A stretch of DNA of 64,000 bases from Gemmatimonadota bacterium (GCA_003222035.1 QHUS01000058.1:1-64000), one strand, 5' to 3'. Shown: positions 17,537 through 27,311, numbered from the stretch's first letter. Translations and numbers: made by a program. Notes: a model not told the origin generated them from the letters alone.

Positions 17537-18723
17537 GCTCGCTCCTTGGTTTTGGCGACCAACGCCTCGGCATCGCGCTGCGCGACCCGAGCGACCTCGA
17601 GCGGCGGCCGGCCCAACGCCCGCGCCGCCGCCAGCACATCATCGTACTCCGGCTTCACCCGCACACCCTCGGCGTCCGGCTGCTCGAGGACCTTTACCCG
17701 CACCGCGACCTCCGGTGTGAGCTGCACGGTCACCTGACGGCGTGCCAGTGTCGCGCGCTCCGCCACCCAGCGCCGGACCCCGGCAGTGGTGCTGTGTCGG
17801 AACAGCGCGGCCGTCACGATCTCCGCCAGCGCCTCGGGTGCCACCACTTCCACGCGAAAGCCGGACCGGCCCTTTTTCATCTGGACGGGCCATGTCTGCA
17901 CGTCGAGCGCCCCTGCGGCGACGAGCGCCTGGCGCAGGGGCTCCACATATTCCGGGCTCATGTCGTCCACGTCGGTCGCCAGCACCGTCACCCGGCCCGC
18001 CTCGGCCGCCTGCTCGGCGACCAGGATGCGCAGTGCGTTGGGGTAATGCCTCGGATTGCGTTGTCCCGCGCCCCAGCCACCGCGCACCAGGCGCCACTGC
18101 GCGGGCGGTGCGCCCGCGGCAAGCACGCGCACCAGGGCGGCGCCGGTCGGTGTCGTGGCCTCCCCTTCGACCGGGCCGCCGGTCGCGACCTCGAGGCCTT
18201 CAAGCAGGATCGCCGTCGCCGGAGCCGGTACGGGCAACCGGCCGTGCTCCGCCTCAACCCAGCCGTTCCCAACTGCGACGGGCCACGCGTAGATCGACTC
18301 GACGGCGAGCTGCTCGAACCCCTCGATCGCACCGACGATGTCGAGCACGGCGTCGACCGCGCCGACCTCGTGCAGGTGCACCTGATCCGGCGGCACGCCG
18401 TGGACCCGGCCCTCGGCCTCACCCACCAGCCGGAACGCCTGGATGGCGCGTTCTTTCACCCACGCTGAAACAGGCGCCCGCTCGACCAGCGGTACCAGCT
18501 CTCCGACATGACGGCCGTGCGGCTGCTCCGGGATCGTGAACTCGACCTGCTTACAACGCACGCCGCAGCGAACCGCGTCCCGCACCGCCACTCCCACGCC
18601 GTCCAGCCCCAACCGGCGGGGTAGCCCTTCGAGCCACGCCTGCGGAACGCCGAGCGCGAGCAGTGCCCCCAACGTCATGTCGCCGGAGATGCCGGCTGCC
18701 GGGTCGATGATCGCGATCTGCAT
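17533..18723 (-). CDS. larC: Nickel-pincer cofactor biosynthesis protein LarC
   Basis: LarC inserts nickel into the pyridinium bis-thiocarboxylate mononucleotide to complete the lactate racemase (LarA) cofactor. The 396-residue protein starts MQIAIIDPAAGISGDM, the family signature, and contains the conserved HLHEVGAVDAVLDIVG block, TTPTGAAL and TDVDDMSPEY. It is full length without the ribosomal frameshift seen in Lactobacillus larC. The ATG at 18723 is preferred over an upstream in-frame start because the signature begins there. LarA, LarB and LarE are absent from the window, so it may serve a distant LarA homologue. Confidence 0.93.
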   Translation of the reverse strand: MQIAIIDPAAGISGDMTLGALLALGVPQAWLEGLPRRLGLDGVGVAVRDAVRCGVRCKQVEFTIPEQPHGRHVGELVPLVERAPVSAWVKERAIQAFRLVGEAEGRVHGVPPDQVHLHEVGAVDAVLDIVGAIEGFEQLAVESIYAWPVAVGNGWVEAEHGRLPVPAPATAILLEGLEVATGGPVEGEATTPTGAALVRVLAAGAPPAQWRLVRGGWGAGQRNPRHYPNALRILVAEQAAEAGRVTVLATDVDDMSPEYVEPLRQALVAAGALDVQTWPVQMKKGRSGFRVEVVAPEALAEIVTAALFRHSTTAGVRRWVAERATLARRQVTVQLTPEVAVRVKVLEQPDAEGVRVKPEYDDVLAAARALGRPPLEVARVAQRDAEALVAKTKERA

Positions 18724-18751
18724 GTGCCCCAAGCGACGGAATATAAATGGG

Positions 18752-19930
18752 TTAGGCTCGATAGAGCCACCCGGCTCCCGTGTTGAAGACAACCACGCGG
18801 TCGTCCGGCTTTAGCGCGCCTCGTGCCTTCAGCTCGATGGCTCCGGCGAGCGCCGCGCCGCCCTCCGGGCAGGCATCGATCCCTTCGAGCAGCTGCAGGT
18901 CGCGCGCCGCGGCTTGGAGCTGCGCGTCAGTCACTGCCACCGCCCCCCCTCCCCCTCCCTCGCGCAACGCCCGCAGCATCAGCCGATCTCCCAGCGGCGC
19001 GGGGACGCGGAGCCCCGCCGCGATGGTCGCGGGATCGGGCCATGGCGCGCAGGCGTCGGCGCCGGCGTCGAAGGCACGGACCACCGGCGCGCATCCGGCG
19101 GCCTGCACGCTGTACATCCGTGGCCGCGCGGCCGCTGGGATCCAGCCCGCCTGCCTGAGCTCGGCGAACGCCTTCCACATGCCGATCAATCCCGTTCCGC
19201 CACCCGTCGGATACACGATCGCGTCGGGGAGCGTCCAGTCGAGCTGCTCCGCCAGCTCGAGGCCCAGCGTTTTCTTCCCTTCGATGCGGTACGGCTCCCG
19301 CAGCGTGGACACGTCCACCGCGCCGGTCTCCGTCGCGTACGCGCGGGCCGCCTTGCCGCAGTCCCCGATGTGGCCGTCCACGCACACGAGCTCCGCGCCG
19401 AAACCGCGGATCTGGGCGAGGATGAGGGGCGGCGTGCTCGCCGGCGCGTACACACGCGCGCGGAGGCCGGCGCGCGTGGCGTACGCGGCGAGCGCGACCC
19501 CTGCATTTCCGGCGGTGGGCACGACGAGGGACTGCGCTCCGCCGTACGCCGCGCGGGTGACGGCCGCGGCGAGCCCGCGCGCCTTGAACGAGCCGGTGGG
19601 ATTCGATCCCTCCTCCTTCACGCGCAGGTCACGGAAGCCGTGCTTTGCCGCGAGGCGGGGCACGCTCAGCAAGGGCGTTCCGCCTTCGCCGAGGGTCACC
19701 GGCGCCTCACCGTCCGCGAGCGGCAGCCACTCCCGGTAGCGCCACATTGTCCAGGGACGCTGCCTGAGCGGCTCCTTCAGCGCGGGGGCCGGGAGCGCGG
19801 CGCCGTAGCGGACGAGCAACGGCTGACCGCAGATGCACACGCCGGGCAGACCGTCCGCGCTGCGGGTCGCGCCGCAGGCGGAGCACTCCAATGACCAGGG
19901 TAAGGAGATCGTATTCACGTCCTCACGCAC
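18752..19930 (-). CDS. thrC: Threonine synthase
   Basis: PLP enzyme converting O-phospho-L-homoserine to L-threonine. The 392-residue protein has an N-terminal zinc-ribbon-like segment (CSACGATRS, then CICG at about residues 32-35), the PLP-lysine motif NPTGSFKARG, PTAGNAGVALAAYA, and the phosphate-binding YPTGGGTGLIG. This is the short, ribbon-containing threonine synthase type. The start overlaps the uvrC stop (GTG 19930; an alternative GTG lies at 19918). There is a 28-bp gap to larC. Confidence 0.93.
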   Translation of the reverse strand: MREDVNTISLPWSLECSACGATRSADGLPGVCICGQPLLVRYGAALPAPALKEPLRQRPWTMWRYREWLPLADGEAPVTLGEGGTPLLSVPRLAAKHGFRDLRVKEEGSNPTGSFKARGLAAAVTRAAYGGAQSLVVPTAGNAGVALAAYATRAGLRARVYAPASTPPLILAQIRGFGAELVCVDGHIGDCGKAARAYATETGAVDVSTLREPYRIEGKKTLGLELAEQLDWTLPDAIVYPTGGGTGLIGMWKAFAELRQAGWIPAAARPRMYSVQAAGCAPVVRAFDAGADACAPWPDPATIAAGLRVPAPLGDRLMLRALREGGGGGAVAVTDAQLQAAARDLQLLEGIDACPEGGAALAGAIELKARGALKPDDRVVVFNTGAGWLYRA

Positions 19931-21731
19931 CGGCCCGCAACCGGTCGAGGATGCGCTCCGCGAGCCGCGCCGAGAACCCCCGTAACGCCGCGATCTCCGC
20001 CGGCGTCGCCGTCTTCACGCCGGCGAGTGAGCCGAATCGATCGAGCAGGGCGCGCCGGCGGTTCGGCCCGACTCCCGGGATCGCAAGCAGCTCCGATGTA
20101 ATAGTGCGCCGTGAGCGGCGGTTGCGGCTGTAGCTGATGGCGAACCGGTGCGCCTCGTCGCGGGCCCGTTGCAGCAGCTTGAGCGACGGGCTGCGTCGCG
20201 ACAGCACGAGCGGCTCGCCGCGGCCCGGGAGGTACACTTCTTCCTCTCGCTTCGCGAGGCTCACGATCGGCAGCTGGTCGCGGCCCGCGGCGCGCGCCGC
20301 ATCGAGCGCCGCGCCGAGCTGCCCCTTGCCGCCATCGATGACCATGAGGTCCGGAAGCACCTTCTCGTCGGCGATCCGTCGTGTCAGATAGCGCGTCACG
20401 ACCTCGTGCACCGCGGCGAAGTCGTCCTGGGCCGGTCCGCGGATCCGAAACCGCCGGTACTCCGCCTTTTTGGGGCGCCCTGCCTCGAACCAGACCAGCG
20501 AGCCCACCGTGTCGCGCCCCTGGTTGGTCGAGATGTCGATGCACACGAACGATCGCGGCACCACCGCGAGACCCAGGTCCCGCCCCAGCGCGAACACCGG
20601 ATCCGCGGCACGCTCATCGATGTCGAAGCTCTCGATCTTGAGGCTGTCGAGCAGGTGCCGGGCATTCTGATCCGCGAGCTCGGCGAGCTTCGCGCTCGTG
20701 CCCCGCTGCGGTATGTGCCAGTCCACGTCGGGAGCGAGCTCCGTAAGCGATGGCAGGTCCTCAGGCGCAAATGGCAGCAACACCCTGCGCGCGCGCACCT
20801 CGAGGGGCAGATAGCAGCGCACCAGGAAGGCGGACAGAATCGCACCCTCCGTTTCGTGCTGCGCGTTCTCGAGGAACCAGTGGTCGCGCGCAATGAGCTT
20901 GCCGGCGCGCACCCGGAGGACCACGCCGCATACGTCATCGCCGTCTCGAGCGATGCCCACGGCGTCCGCGTCGCCCCCCGCCACCAGCTCGACCGCTTGC
21001 GGCTGCTCCAGCTGATCGAGCCACTTCAACGCATCCCGCACCTGTGCGGCGCGCTCGAAATCGAGCTGGCGCGCCGCCTCTTGCATACGGTCGCGCAGCC
21101 CGGCGCGCACATCCACAGTCTTGCCCTCCAGGAACACGACCACGTCGTCGATCATGCGCCGGTAGTCGGCCTCACTCTGCAGGCCGACGCAGGGCGCGCG
21201 ACACCGCTCGATGTGGTAGTCGAGGCAGGGGCGCGCGGGAGCGTCGGTCGGCAGGTCCCAGTGACAGGAGCGCACGGTGAAGATGCGGCGGATGATCTTC
21301 AGCGTCTGGCGCAGCGTCGCCACGTCCGTGTAGGGCCCGAAATAGCGGGCTCCGGGGATCGTCACGCGGCGCGTCACCAACACCCGCGGGAAGGGCTCCG
21401 CGAGGGTCACCGCGATTCGGGGATAGCTCTTGTCGTCGGTGAGCCGGATGTTGAACCGCGGGCGGTGCTCCTTGATGAGGTTGTTCTCGAGCAGCAGCGC
21501 CTGCGCCTCGTTCGGAACGATGATCGTTTCGAGATCGGCGATCTGGCTGATGAGCGCGGCGCGCTCCGGTGTGGCGCCGCCGTCCGGACCGAAGTAGCTC
21601 GGCACCCGCGCGCGCAGGCTCTTGGCTTTCCCAACGTACAGGATCCCACCGCCGACATCCTTCCAGAGGTAGACGCCGGGCCTGTCGGGCAGGGCCTCTA
21701 GTTTGCGCGAAAGGTGGTCAGGGATTGCCAT
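19923..21731 (-). CDS. uvrC: Excinuclease ABC subunit C
   Basis: Makes the dual incisions of UvrABC nucleotide excision repair. The 602-residue protein shows the N-terminal GIY-YIG nuclease (RPGVYLWKD, ILYVGKAKSLRARV), a cysteine-rich block (PCLDYHIERCRAPCVG), the UVR helix-turn-helix (about 200-235, QLDFERAAQVRDAL), the C-terminal RNase H-like endonuclease domain (DISTNQG, DGGKGQL) and two terminal helix-hairpin-helix motifs (LLAIPGVGPNRRRALL). The ATG at 21731 starts 34 nt inside the end of murJ. Confidence 0.97.
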   Translation of the reverse strand: MAIPDHLSRKLEALPDRPGVYLWKDVGGGILYVGKAKSLRARVPSYFGPDGGATPERAALISQIADLETIIVPNEAQALLLENNLIKEHRPRFNIRLTDDKSYPRIAVTLAEPFPRVLVTRRVTIPGARYFGPYTDVATLRQTLKIIRRIFTVRSCHWDLPTDAPARPCLDYHIERCRAPCVGLQSEADYRRMIDDVVVFLEGKTVDVRAGLRDRMQEAARQLDFERAAQVRDALKWLDQLEQPQAVELVAGGDADAVGIARDGDDVCGVVLRVRAGKLIARDHWFLENAQHETEGAILSAFLVRCYLPLEVRARRVLLPFAPEDLPSLTELAPDVDWHIPQRGTSAKLAELADQNARHLLDSLKIESFDIDERAADPVFALGRDLGLAVVPRSFVCIDISTNQGRDTVGSLVWFEAGRPKKAEYRRFRIRGPAQDDFAAVHEVVTRYLTRRIADEKVLPDLMVIDGGKGQLGAALDAARAAGRDQLPIVSLAKREEEVYLPGRGEPLVLSRRSPSLKLLQRARDEAHRFAISYSRNRRSRRTITSELLAIPGVGPNRRRALLDRFGSLAGVKTATPAEIAALRGFSARLAERILDRLRAGA

Positions 21732-23248
21732 GTGCGGACGGCATCGGGGTGCTTGAGCGCCAGCGTCGACGCGGCGTAGACGACCCCAAAGATACCCAGG
21801 ACGACCGCGCCTCGCGGCACCGGGGCCAGTCCGGGGGCGACGCGCGCCATTCCCACCGCCGCCGCCCCCGCCAGGAGCGCCGCGACGAGCGCGATCCCGA
21901 ACGCCCGCCAGTCGGCGCTCAGGAGCACGCTGCCGATGCGGCGGCGCAGGTCGCGCAGATGGAGGGTGGTGTTCAAGAAGGCCCCGAGCGACGATCCGAG
22001 CGCGATGCCCGGCGTGCCGAGCCAGCGCATGAGCAGCCAGGCGAGGCCAGTCGAGACCACGAGGGAAAAGGCCGCGATCTTCACCGGCGTGCGCGTGTCC
22101 CGGAGGGCGTAAAAACCCGACGCGAACAGCTTCACGGTCGCCTGGCCGACGAGCCCGATGCCGTACGCCGCGAGCACGTTGGCGACCAGGACCGTCGCGT
22201 CGGCCGTGAATCGGCCCGTCTGGTACAGCGCGCCGACGATCTCCCGGCTCAGCGCGATGCACGCGATGGAGGACGGCACGACGAAGAACACGATCCGGCG
22301 AAATCCGACCGCGATCCGCGCCCGCAACTGCTCGTTGGGCCCTCGCCCCGTCGTGGCCATCGCGTCACGCGACAGCTCCGGCAAGGCAACTGCCGTGACC
22401 GACACCCCGAACAGGCTGATGGGCAGGACCTGGATCAGCTGAGCATAGCCGAGCGCCGAAACGCCACCCGGCCCGGTGAAGGAGCCGAGCAGGGTGTCGA
22501 TGAGACCCGAGAGCTGGGCGACACCCGCTCCCACCAGGAGGGGGAGCCACGCGACCACGACGCTCCGTACACCTTCGGGAGTTACGGAGAATCGCACGGG
22601 AATGCCCTGGAGCAGCCGCCAGCACGACGGTAACTGTGCGGCGATCTGCAGTACGCTGCCCGCCACCGTGCCCCAGGCGAGGGCGAGCGAAAGGCGATGC
22701 AGCTGGACGTCGGGCGGGAGCGCGCGGTTGACGAACCACGAACCGGCCGCGAGCATCGCCACGATCCCCGCGACGTTCCACAACGCCGGCGCGGCGTACG
22801 GCAAGAAAAACCGCCGGTGTGTGTTGAGAATGCCAAGGCACCACGCCGAGATCACCATCAATCCCGTCATGGGGAACAGGATGCGCACGAGCGTGATGGT
22901 GAGCTGGCGGCGTGGCTCGTCGAAGCCCTTGGCGATCACGGTGGTGATCGCCGGCGCCAGGGCAATACCGATCAGCGCGACGGTCCCCGACGCGAGCAAC
23001 AGCAACCCGAGCACGGCCCCCGCCAGAGCGCGGGCGGCGCGCTTGTCCTGTCGCTCATTGAACGCGGCGTAGACCGGAATGAACGAGGCGAGGAGGGTGC
23101 CCTCGCCGAGCAGGCTGCGCAGCGTATTGGGAATGCGGAGCGCGGCGCGGAACGCGTCGGCCGGGATCGTGTCGTTTCCGAAGTAATGCGCGAACACCCG
23201 TTCGCGCACGTATCCAAGCACCCGGGTCAGGAGAATGCCCGCGGCCAC
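21698..23248 (-). CDS. murJ: Lipid II flippase MurJ (MviN family)
   Basis: Moves lipid-linked peptidoglycan precursor across the inner membrane. The protein has about 13-14 hydrophobic segments and family motifs (TRVLGYVRERVFAHYFG, ALRIPNTLRSLLGEG, QTGRFTADAT, KLFASGFYALRDTRTPV). From GTG 23248 it is 516 residues. An in-frame CTG at 23290 overlaps the upstream stop as CTGA and would add 14 residues ending RHAAQ, which resembles normal MurJ N-termini better. Other genes in this run use ATGA or GTGA overlaps, so the CTG start is credible but unproven. Confidence 0.95.
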   Translation of the reverse strand: MAAGILLTRVLGYVRERVFAHYFGNDTIPADAFRAALRIPNTLRSLLGEGTLLASFIPVYAAFNERQDKRAARALAGAVLGLLLLASGTVALIGIALAPAITTVIAKGFDEPRRQLTITLVRILFPMTGLMVISAWCLGILNTHRRFFLPYAAPALWNVAGIVAMLAAGSWFVNRALPPDVQLHRLSLALAWGTVAGSVLQIAAQLPSCWRLLQGIPVRFSVTPEGVRSVVVAWLPLLVGAGVAQLSGLIDTLLGSFTGPGGVSALGYAQLIQVLPISLFGVSVTAVALPELSRDAMATTGRGPNEQLRARIAVGFRRIVFFVVPSSIACIALSREIVGALYQTGRFTADATVLVANVLAAYGIGLVGQATVKLFASGFYALRDTRTPVKIAAFSLVVSTGLAWLLMRWLGTPGIALGSSLGAFLNTTLHLRDLRRRIGSVLLSADWRAFGIALVAALLAGAAAVGMARVAPGLAPVPRGAVVLGIFGVVYAASTLALKHPDAVRTWQSLTTFRAN

Positions 23249-23286
23249 CTGGGCCGCGTGGCGACCTCCGCCCCCCCTCCCCGCGC

Positions 23287-23568
23287 TCAGGAGGGACGCT
23301 TCTTCTTGCCGGGGTCTTCCAGCAGACGCTGCACGAACTGCAGCTCCTCACGCATCCCGTTGATGGAGCGGTTCAGGTCCTCGAGGTCCGTTTCCAGCGC
23401 CTCCACACGTTGCTCGAGCTTTCGAATGCCCACCCCACTCCCGGCCGCACTTCCGTCCCCCTGCCCTTCGAGCCGCCGCGCGACCGAACGCCCCAGCGGC
23501 GAATCGAGCAGGATCGCGGTGATCGGGATCATCAGCGCGACCAGCAGCACGATGACTAAGACCCACAT
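23287..23568 (-). CDS. Small single-span membrane protein with coiled coil
   Basis: A 93-residue protein. Residues 3-22 are a hydrophobic helix (VLVIVLLVALMIPITAILL), followed by a basic/Gly linker and then a heptad-patterned coiled coil (about 45-82, with LEQRVEALETDLEDLNRSI) and a Lys-rich tail. It has no known domain that I recognise. It resembles small envelope or stress membrane proteins such as PspB-like anchors only in layout. It sits between bshC (10-nt gap) and murJ, in the same direction. Confidence 0.7.
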   Translation of the reverse strand: MWVLVIVLLVALMIPITAILLDSPLGRSVARRLEGQGDGSAAGSGVGIRKLEQRVEALETDLEDLNRSINGMREELQFVQRLLEDPGKKKRPS

Positions 23569-23578
23569 GAAACGGATT

Positions 23579-25006
23579 CTATGGAGTGCCCGCCCAGCGC
23601 GCCACCTCTTGCTCCAGCGCGTCCACGAGCGCGGGCCCATATCGGATAAGGAACGACGCGAGCGTGAGCACGCGCTCCTGCGGCTGTCCTCCCGGATAGA
23701 CGGCCGCGCGTGCTCGCGCGATCTGCCGCACCAGCGTTTCGCCCTCGAGACGCTTGAGACTCGCCACGAGCTTCTTCTCGATCGTCTGTGTCCCTGCGAG
23801 CGCGGCGTTGCGCGCCGATTCGACCGTCCGCTCGAGCGTGGGGTCGAGTTGCGCGACTGACTCCCACAGGCGCCGGTACTGGTCCTCGATACTCGAGCGC
23901 AGGGTGGCCAGCGTCGCGACGGCTTCCGGCGGGAGCTCGAGTCGAACGAGGCGGGCTTCGAGCTGACCGGGCTTGCCGTCGAACGCCGTGAGGTCGATTC
24001 CATGACGCTCCATCAGCTTCTCGACCCGTGCTTCGACGATCACACCCGACCACCGGGGCACCGCCGCCTGCCGCGTCACGCGCAACGCTTCGTACAGCGG
24101 CGCCGCCTCCGGCAAATAGCCCAGCTCGGCCGGACCCGCGGCGTACGCGATGGTGGGCAGCACAGCGGCCTCGATGACCGGCCGCAACAGCACGTTGGGC
24201 GACAGGCGCTCGGGTGCCGTCGCCGCGACGCGCTCCAGCTCGGCTCGCGTGAAGCGCTCCCCGCTGCGGCGCGCCACGAACCGCTCGCCGTCGCGCTGCA
24301 GGCGATCGCGCCCCTGACTCGCCTCGATGAACACAGGCGTGTAGCCGTCCGCGAGCGTGTGGTCGAGGCCCTGTAGCACCCACGGTGCGGCCACGGCCTT
24401 GGCGCTCGGGTCGTACGCTCGCAGCACGACGAGCCCCCGGGGTCCGAGCAGCGCGTGCAACGCCGCGGCGAACGCATCGGCGAGCGTGGCTTCCGGGCGG
24501 TACGAGCGCTCCAGCCAGTCCAGCACCGACGCCTTGAACTCGGTCTCGGGCGTGCCGTCCCTGAGCCGGGCGAGCGCGGGGGCGATCTCGGGGCCAGCAA
24601 CCTCCCGAGCGAGTGGAACGAGTGGCGCGTCGGCGGCGCGCACGCGCAACACGATCTGCTCGGCATCGCCCGCGGCGTTCAAGAACCACGCGTGGTTGCC
24701 TTCCGCGAAGTCGTGGTCGTCGCCCGCGACCCAGAACACGGGAATCACGGGCACCTGGCGCGCCCGTTCGAGCCGCCGTGCCAGGGCGATCGCCGACAGC
24801 GCCTTGTTGATCGTGTAGAGGGGACCGGTGAAGAGACCTGGCTGCTGGCCGGTCGTGACGACGAGCACCTCACCCGCCGCCAGCCGCTCGCGACCCGGCC
24901 CGGGCGAGGCGGCGGCGATCACGCGGGGGTCCACGCGCCGCGGCGCGAGTCGCGGCGGCGGCAACGTGAGCGGTGCGATCGGAGTCGCGACGATGCGCGG
25001 AATCAC
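23579..25006 (-). CDS. bshC: Bacillithiol synthase BshC
   Basis: Last step of bacillithiol synthesis: adds cysteine to glucosaminyl-malate. The 475-residue protein carries the family signatures VTTGQQPGLFTGPLYT and FWVAGDDHDFAEGNHA and a long C-terminal coiled-coil helix region (about 380-450). The GTG at 25006 is chosen because the conserved sequence begins shortly after; a longer upstream frame is only the shadow of the preceding gene. BshA and BshB are not in the window. Implies a bacillithiol-type low-molecular-weight thiol in this organism. Confidence 0.93.
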   Translation of the reverse strand: MIPRIVATPIAPLTLPPPRLAPRRVDPRVIAAASPGPGRERLAAGEVLVVTTGQQPGLFTGPLYTINKALSAIALARRLERARQVPVIPVFWVAGDDHDFAEGNHAWFLNAAGDAEQIVLRVRAADAPLVPLAREVAGPEIAPALARLRDGTPETEFKASVLDWLERSYRPEATLADAFAAALHALLGPRGLVVLRAYDPSAKAVAAPWVLQGLDHTLADGYTPVFIEASQGRDRLQRDGERFVARRSGERFTRAELERVAATAPERLSPNVLLRPVIEAAVLPTIAYAAGPAELGYLPEAAPLYEALRVTRQAAVPRWSGVIVEARVEKLMERHGIDLTAFDGKPGQLEARLVRLELPPEAVATLATLRSSIEDQYRRLWESVAQLDPTLERTVESARNAALAGTQTIEKKLVASLKRLEGETLVRQIARARAAVYPGGQPQERVLTLASFLIRYGPALVDALEQEVARWAGTP

Positions 25007-25016
25007 TCGTCCCTCG

Positions 25017-25562
25017 TCACTCGTCCCCGAAGACGTCTGCTTGAAAAGAGAATACCTCGGTCCCTGGTTCCCGCCACGCGTCCGGCGCGAGACCCGCCTT
25101 GCGCGCCGTCGCCCCAAGGAACGCTTCCGGTCCCCAATGATACTCGGTCGCCACCTGCGGGAGCAGCAACGCCGTAGCGCCCTCGCGCCGCACGATGAGA
25201 CCGTCGCGGCCGATCTCGATACACGCAGGGTCGACCGGCGCGGGGATCGGGGTCGGCTCCGCCAGGACCGAGATCTCGAGGGTGAGAGCGGGTAGCTCGT
25301 CCAGCGTGATGGGAGCAAACCGCGGATCGTCCCGCGCCGCCGCGATCGTCATCTCCTGTACGACGAGCCCGAGCGTCTGGTCGGCGGCGACGTGCCCGAT
25401 GCAGCCACGCAACGCTCCCCGCTCCAGCAACGTGACGAAGGCGCCGCGGTGCAGCGCCGCCCCAGGAACGGCGCACACCGGGGGAAGCGGCCGGCCGGAC
25501 AGGTGCGCCTGCAGCGTGGCCCGCGCGAACTCGAGCAGCGCCGTCCGGTCGGCCGGCGTCAG
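25017..25562 (-). CDS. AMMECR1-domain protein (AmmeMemoRadiSam system protein A type)
   Basis: About 181 residues covering a single AMMECR1 domain, with the signature LRGCIGHVAADQTL and AAARDDPRFAPIT followed by LEISVL. Homologues co-occur with Memo-like and radical-SAM proteins and their function is unknown; neither partner is in the window. No ATG, GTG or TTG lies near the conserved start. A CTG at 25562, two bases after the rlmH stop (TGA-G-CTG), is the best candidate. The only ATG upstream in frame (25745) would add 61 residues that are an out-of-frame reading of rlmH. Confidence 0.85.
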   Translation of the reverse strand: MTPADRTALLEFARATLQAHLSGRPLPPVCAVPGAALHRGAFVTLLERGALRGCIGHVAADQTLGLVVQEMTIAAARDDPRFAPITLDELPALTLEISVLAEPTPIPAPVDPACIEIGRDGLIVRREGATALLLPQVATEYHWGPEAFLGATARKAGLAPDAWREPGTEVFSFQADVFGDE

Positions 25563-25563
25563 C

Positions 25564-25989
25564 TCAGGATCCGCGATGGTAGGGTTCCCCCCGGCGAATG
25601 GTGTACGCGCGATACAGCTGCTCGTACACCACGACCCGCGCGAGCTCGTGTGGGAACGTGAGGCGGGACAGACTCCACGCCCGCTCCGCGTGCTGCAGCA
25701 CGGCGGCCGGCAGCGCCTCCGCGCCGCCGATCGCGAACGCGACATCCCGACCGTCCATCTCCCACCGCGCCGTCCACTCGGCCAACTGCCCGGACGTCCA
25801 CTGTTCTCCCGCTTCCGAAAGCGCGACGAGGTGCGAGCCCTCGGGCACCCCCTCGAGGATTCGCGCCTCGTCCTTCACTTCCCGCTCCTCGACCCGCGTG
25901 TAGCGTCGCAACCTCTCGAGGTACCCGTCACACGCCGCGCGGAGCGCCGCGTCCCGCACGCGGCCCACCGCAACGACACGGTAGCGCAT
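25564..25989 (-). CDS. rlmH: 23S rRNA (pseudouridine-1915-N3)-methyltransferase RlmH
   Basis: SPOUT methyltransferase acting on the 70S ribosome at helix 69. 141 residues, the usual family length. The AdoMet-binding trefoil knot motifs FAIGGAEALP and the C-terminal YEQLYRAYTI and GEPYHR are all present. The ATG (25989-25987) overlaps the glutamate dehydrogenase stop by one base (TGATG). Confidence 0.95.
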   Translation of the reverse strand: MRYRVVAVGRVRDAALRAACDGYLERLRRYTRVEEREVKDEARILEGVPEGSHLVALSEAGEQWTSGQLAEWTARWEMDGRDVAFAIGGAEALPAAVLQHAERAWSLSRLTFPHELARVVVYEQLYRAYTIRRGEPYHRGS

Positions 25990-27305
25990 CAGGCATACAT
26001 CCCACGCAGCCGATGCATCGCCGCCACCCGATCCACGGCCAGCATGTAGCACGCGATGCGGGTGCTCACCTTGTGCTTCTCGACGAGCGCCATGACCTCG
26101 TGGAACGAACGGGTCATGATGGTCTCGAGCCGCCGGTTGACGGTGTCTTCGTCCCAGAAGTAGCCACCGCGGTCCTGGACCCACTCGAAATAGCTCACGG
26201 TGACGCCGCCCGCGTTCGCGAGGATGTCGGGGATGACGAAGACGCCCTTTTTCTCCAGGATCTCATCGGCCGCGGCGGTGGTAGGCCCGTTCGCCCCTTC
26301 GCAGATGATCTTCGCCTTGATCTGGGGTGCGTTCTTGCGGGTGATGACGTTCTCCGTCGCGGCCGGCACCAGCACGTCACAGTCCACCGTGAGGAGCTGA
26401 TCCTTGCTGAACGCCTCGGCCTTCGGATATCCGTTGATCTGACGGTGCTCCTTGACCCACTTGAGCAGGTCGGGGATGTCGAGGCCCGACGGGTGGTGGA
26501 CAGCGCCCGATTTGTCAGACACGGCCACGATGGCGGCCCCTTCTTTCGCCATCACGTCGGCCGCCACGGACCCCACGTTCCCGAATCCCTGGACCGCGAC
26601 GCGCGCGCCTTTGAGGCTCATTCCACGCTTGGCGAGCGCTTCCCGCGTCACGAACATGCATCCCCGTCCCGTCGCCTCCCGCCGCCCCAACGAGCCGCCC
26701 ATCTCAACGGGCTTGCCGGTGACGACCGCGGTCACGGTGTGGCGGTGGTGCATGGAGTAGGTGTCCATAATCCACGCCATCACCCGCTCGTTGGTATTCA
26801 CGTCGGGGGCCGGCACGTCGGAGTCCGGGCCAAGGGTCTCGATGATGCTCGCCGTGTAGCGCCGGGTAACCCGCTCCAGCTCGCCCATGGACATCGTGGT
26901 CGGATCGCACACGACCCCGCCCTTCGAACCTCCGAACGGGATGTTCACGAGCGCGCATTTCCACGTCATCCACGCGGCGAGCGCCTTGACCTCCTCGAGG
27001 GTCACGTTGAGATCGAACCGGATGCCGCCTTTGGCGGGGCCGCGCGACGTGTTGTAGAGCACGCGATACCCCGTGTACACCTCCAGCTCGCCCGAATCAC
27101 GCAGCACCGGAACCGACACGATGATCTGCTTTTCCGGATTACGGAGGACCTTGTACAGGCCCGGATCGAGATTCAGGAGATGGGCGGCATGATCGAAGCG
27201 CTCCATCATGGCTTCGAACGGGTTCTCCTCCGCCAGGAACGTTTCCTTGTCGGGCCGGATGCCGTGATGGCTTGGGAGGGGGGGCTTGATGACAGGGTCG
27301 GTCAT
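25989..27305 (-). CDS. gdhA: Glutamate dehydrogenase (Glu/Leu/Phe/Val family)
   Basis: Reversible oxidative deamination of glutamate to 2-oxoglutarate. The 438-residue protein has GPAKGGIRF and the catalytic-lysine motif PFGGSKGGV near residues 120-130, then the Rossmann motif GFGNVGS. Length and the [18 protein letters not shown] pattern fit hexameric, NAD-type catabolic enzymes (GudB/RocG-like) rather than the longer NADP form. It sits 7 nt after lpxK and overlaps rlmH. Cofactor preference is inferred from family resemblance only. Confidence 0.95.
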   Translation of the reverse strand: MTDPVIKPPLPSHHGIRPDKETFLAEENPFEAMMERFDHAAHLLNLDPGLYKVLRNPEKQIIVSVPVLRDSGELEVYTGYRVLYNTSRGPAKGGIRFDLNVTLEEVKALAAWMTWKCALVNIPFGGSKGGVVCDPTTMSMGELERVTRRYTASIIETLGPDSDVPAPDVNTNERVMAWIMDTYSMHHRHTVTAVVTGKPVEMGGSLGRREATGRGCMFVTREALAKRGMSLKGARVAVQGFGNVGSVAADVMAKEGAAIVAVSDKSGAVHHPSGLDIPDLLKWVKEHRQINGYPKAEAFSKDQLLTVDCDVLVPAATENVITRKNAPQIKAKIICEGANGPTTAAADEILEKKGVFVIPDILANAGGVTVSYFEWVQDRGGYFWDEDTVNRRLETIMTRSFHEVMALVEKHKVSTRIACYMLAVDRVAAMHRLRGMYA

Positions 27306-27311
27306 GGCGCT

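Noticed and set aside
25017-25745. AMMECR1 gene starting at ATG 25745
   Set aside because: The added 61 residues are a frame-shifted reading of rlmH, rich in Arg/Ser/Cys, with no family similarity.
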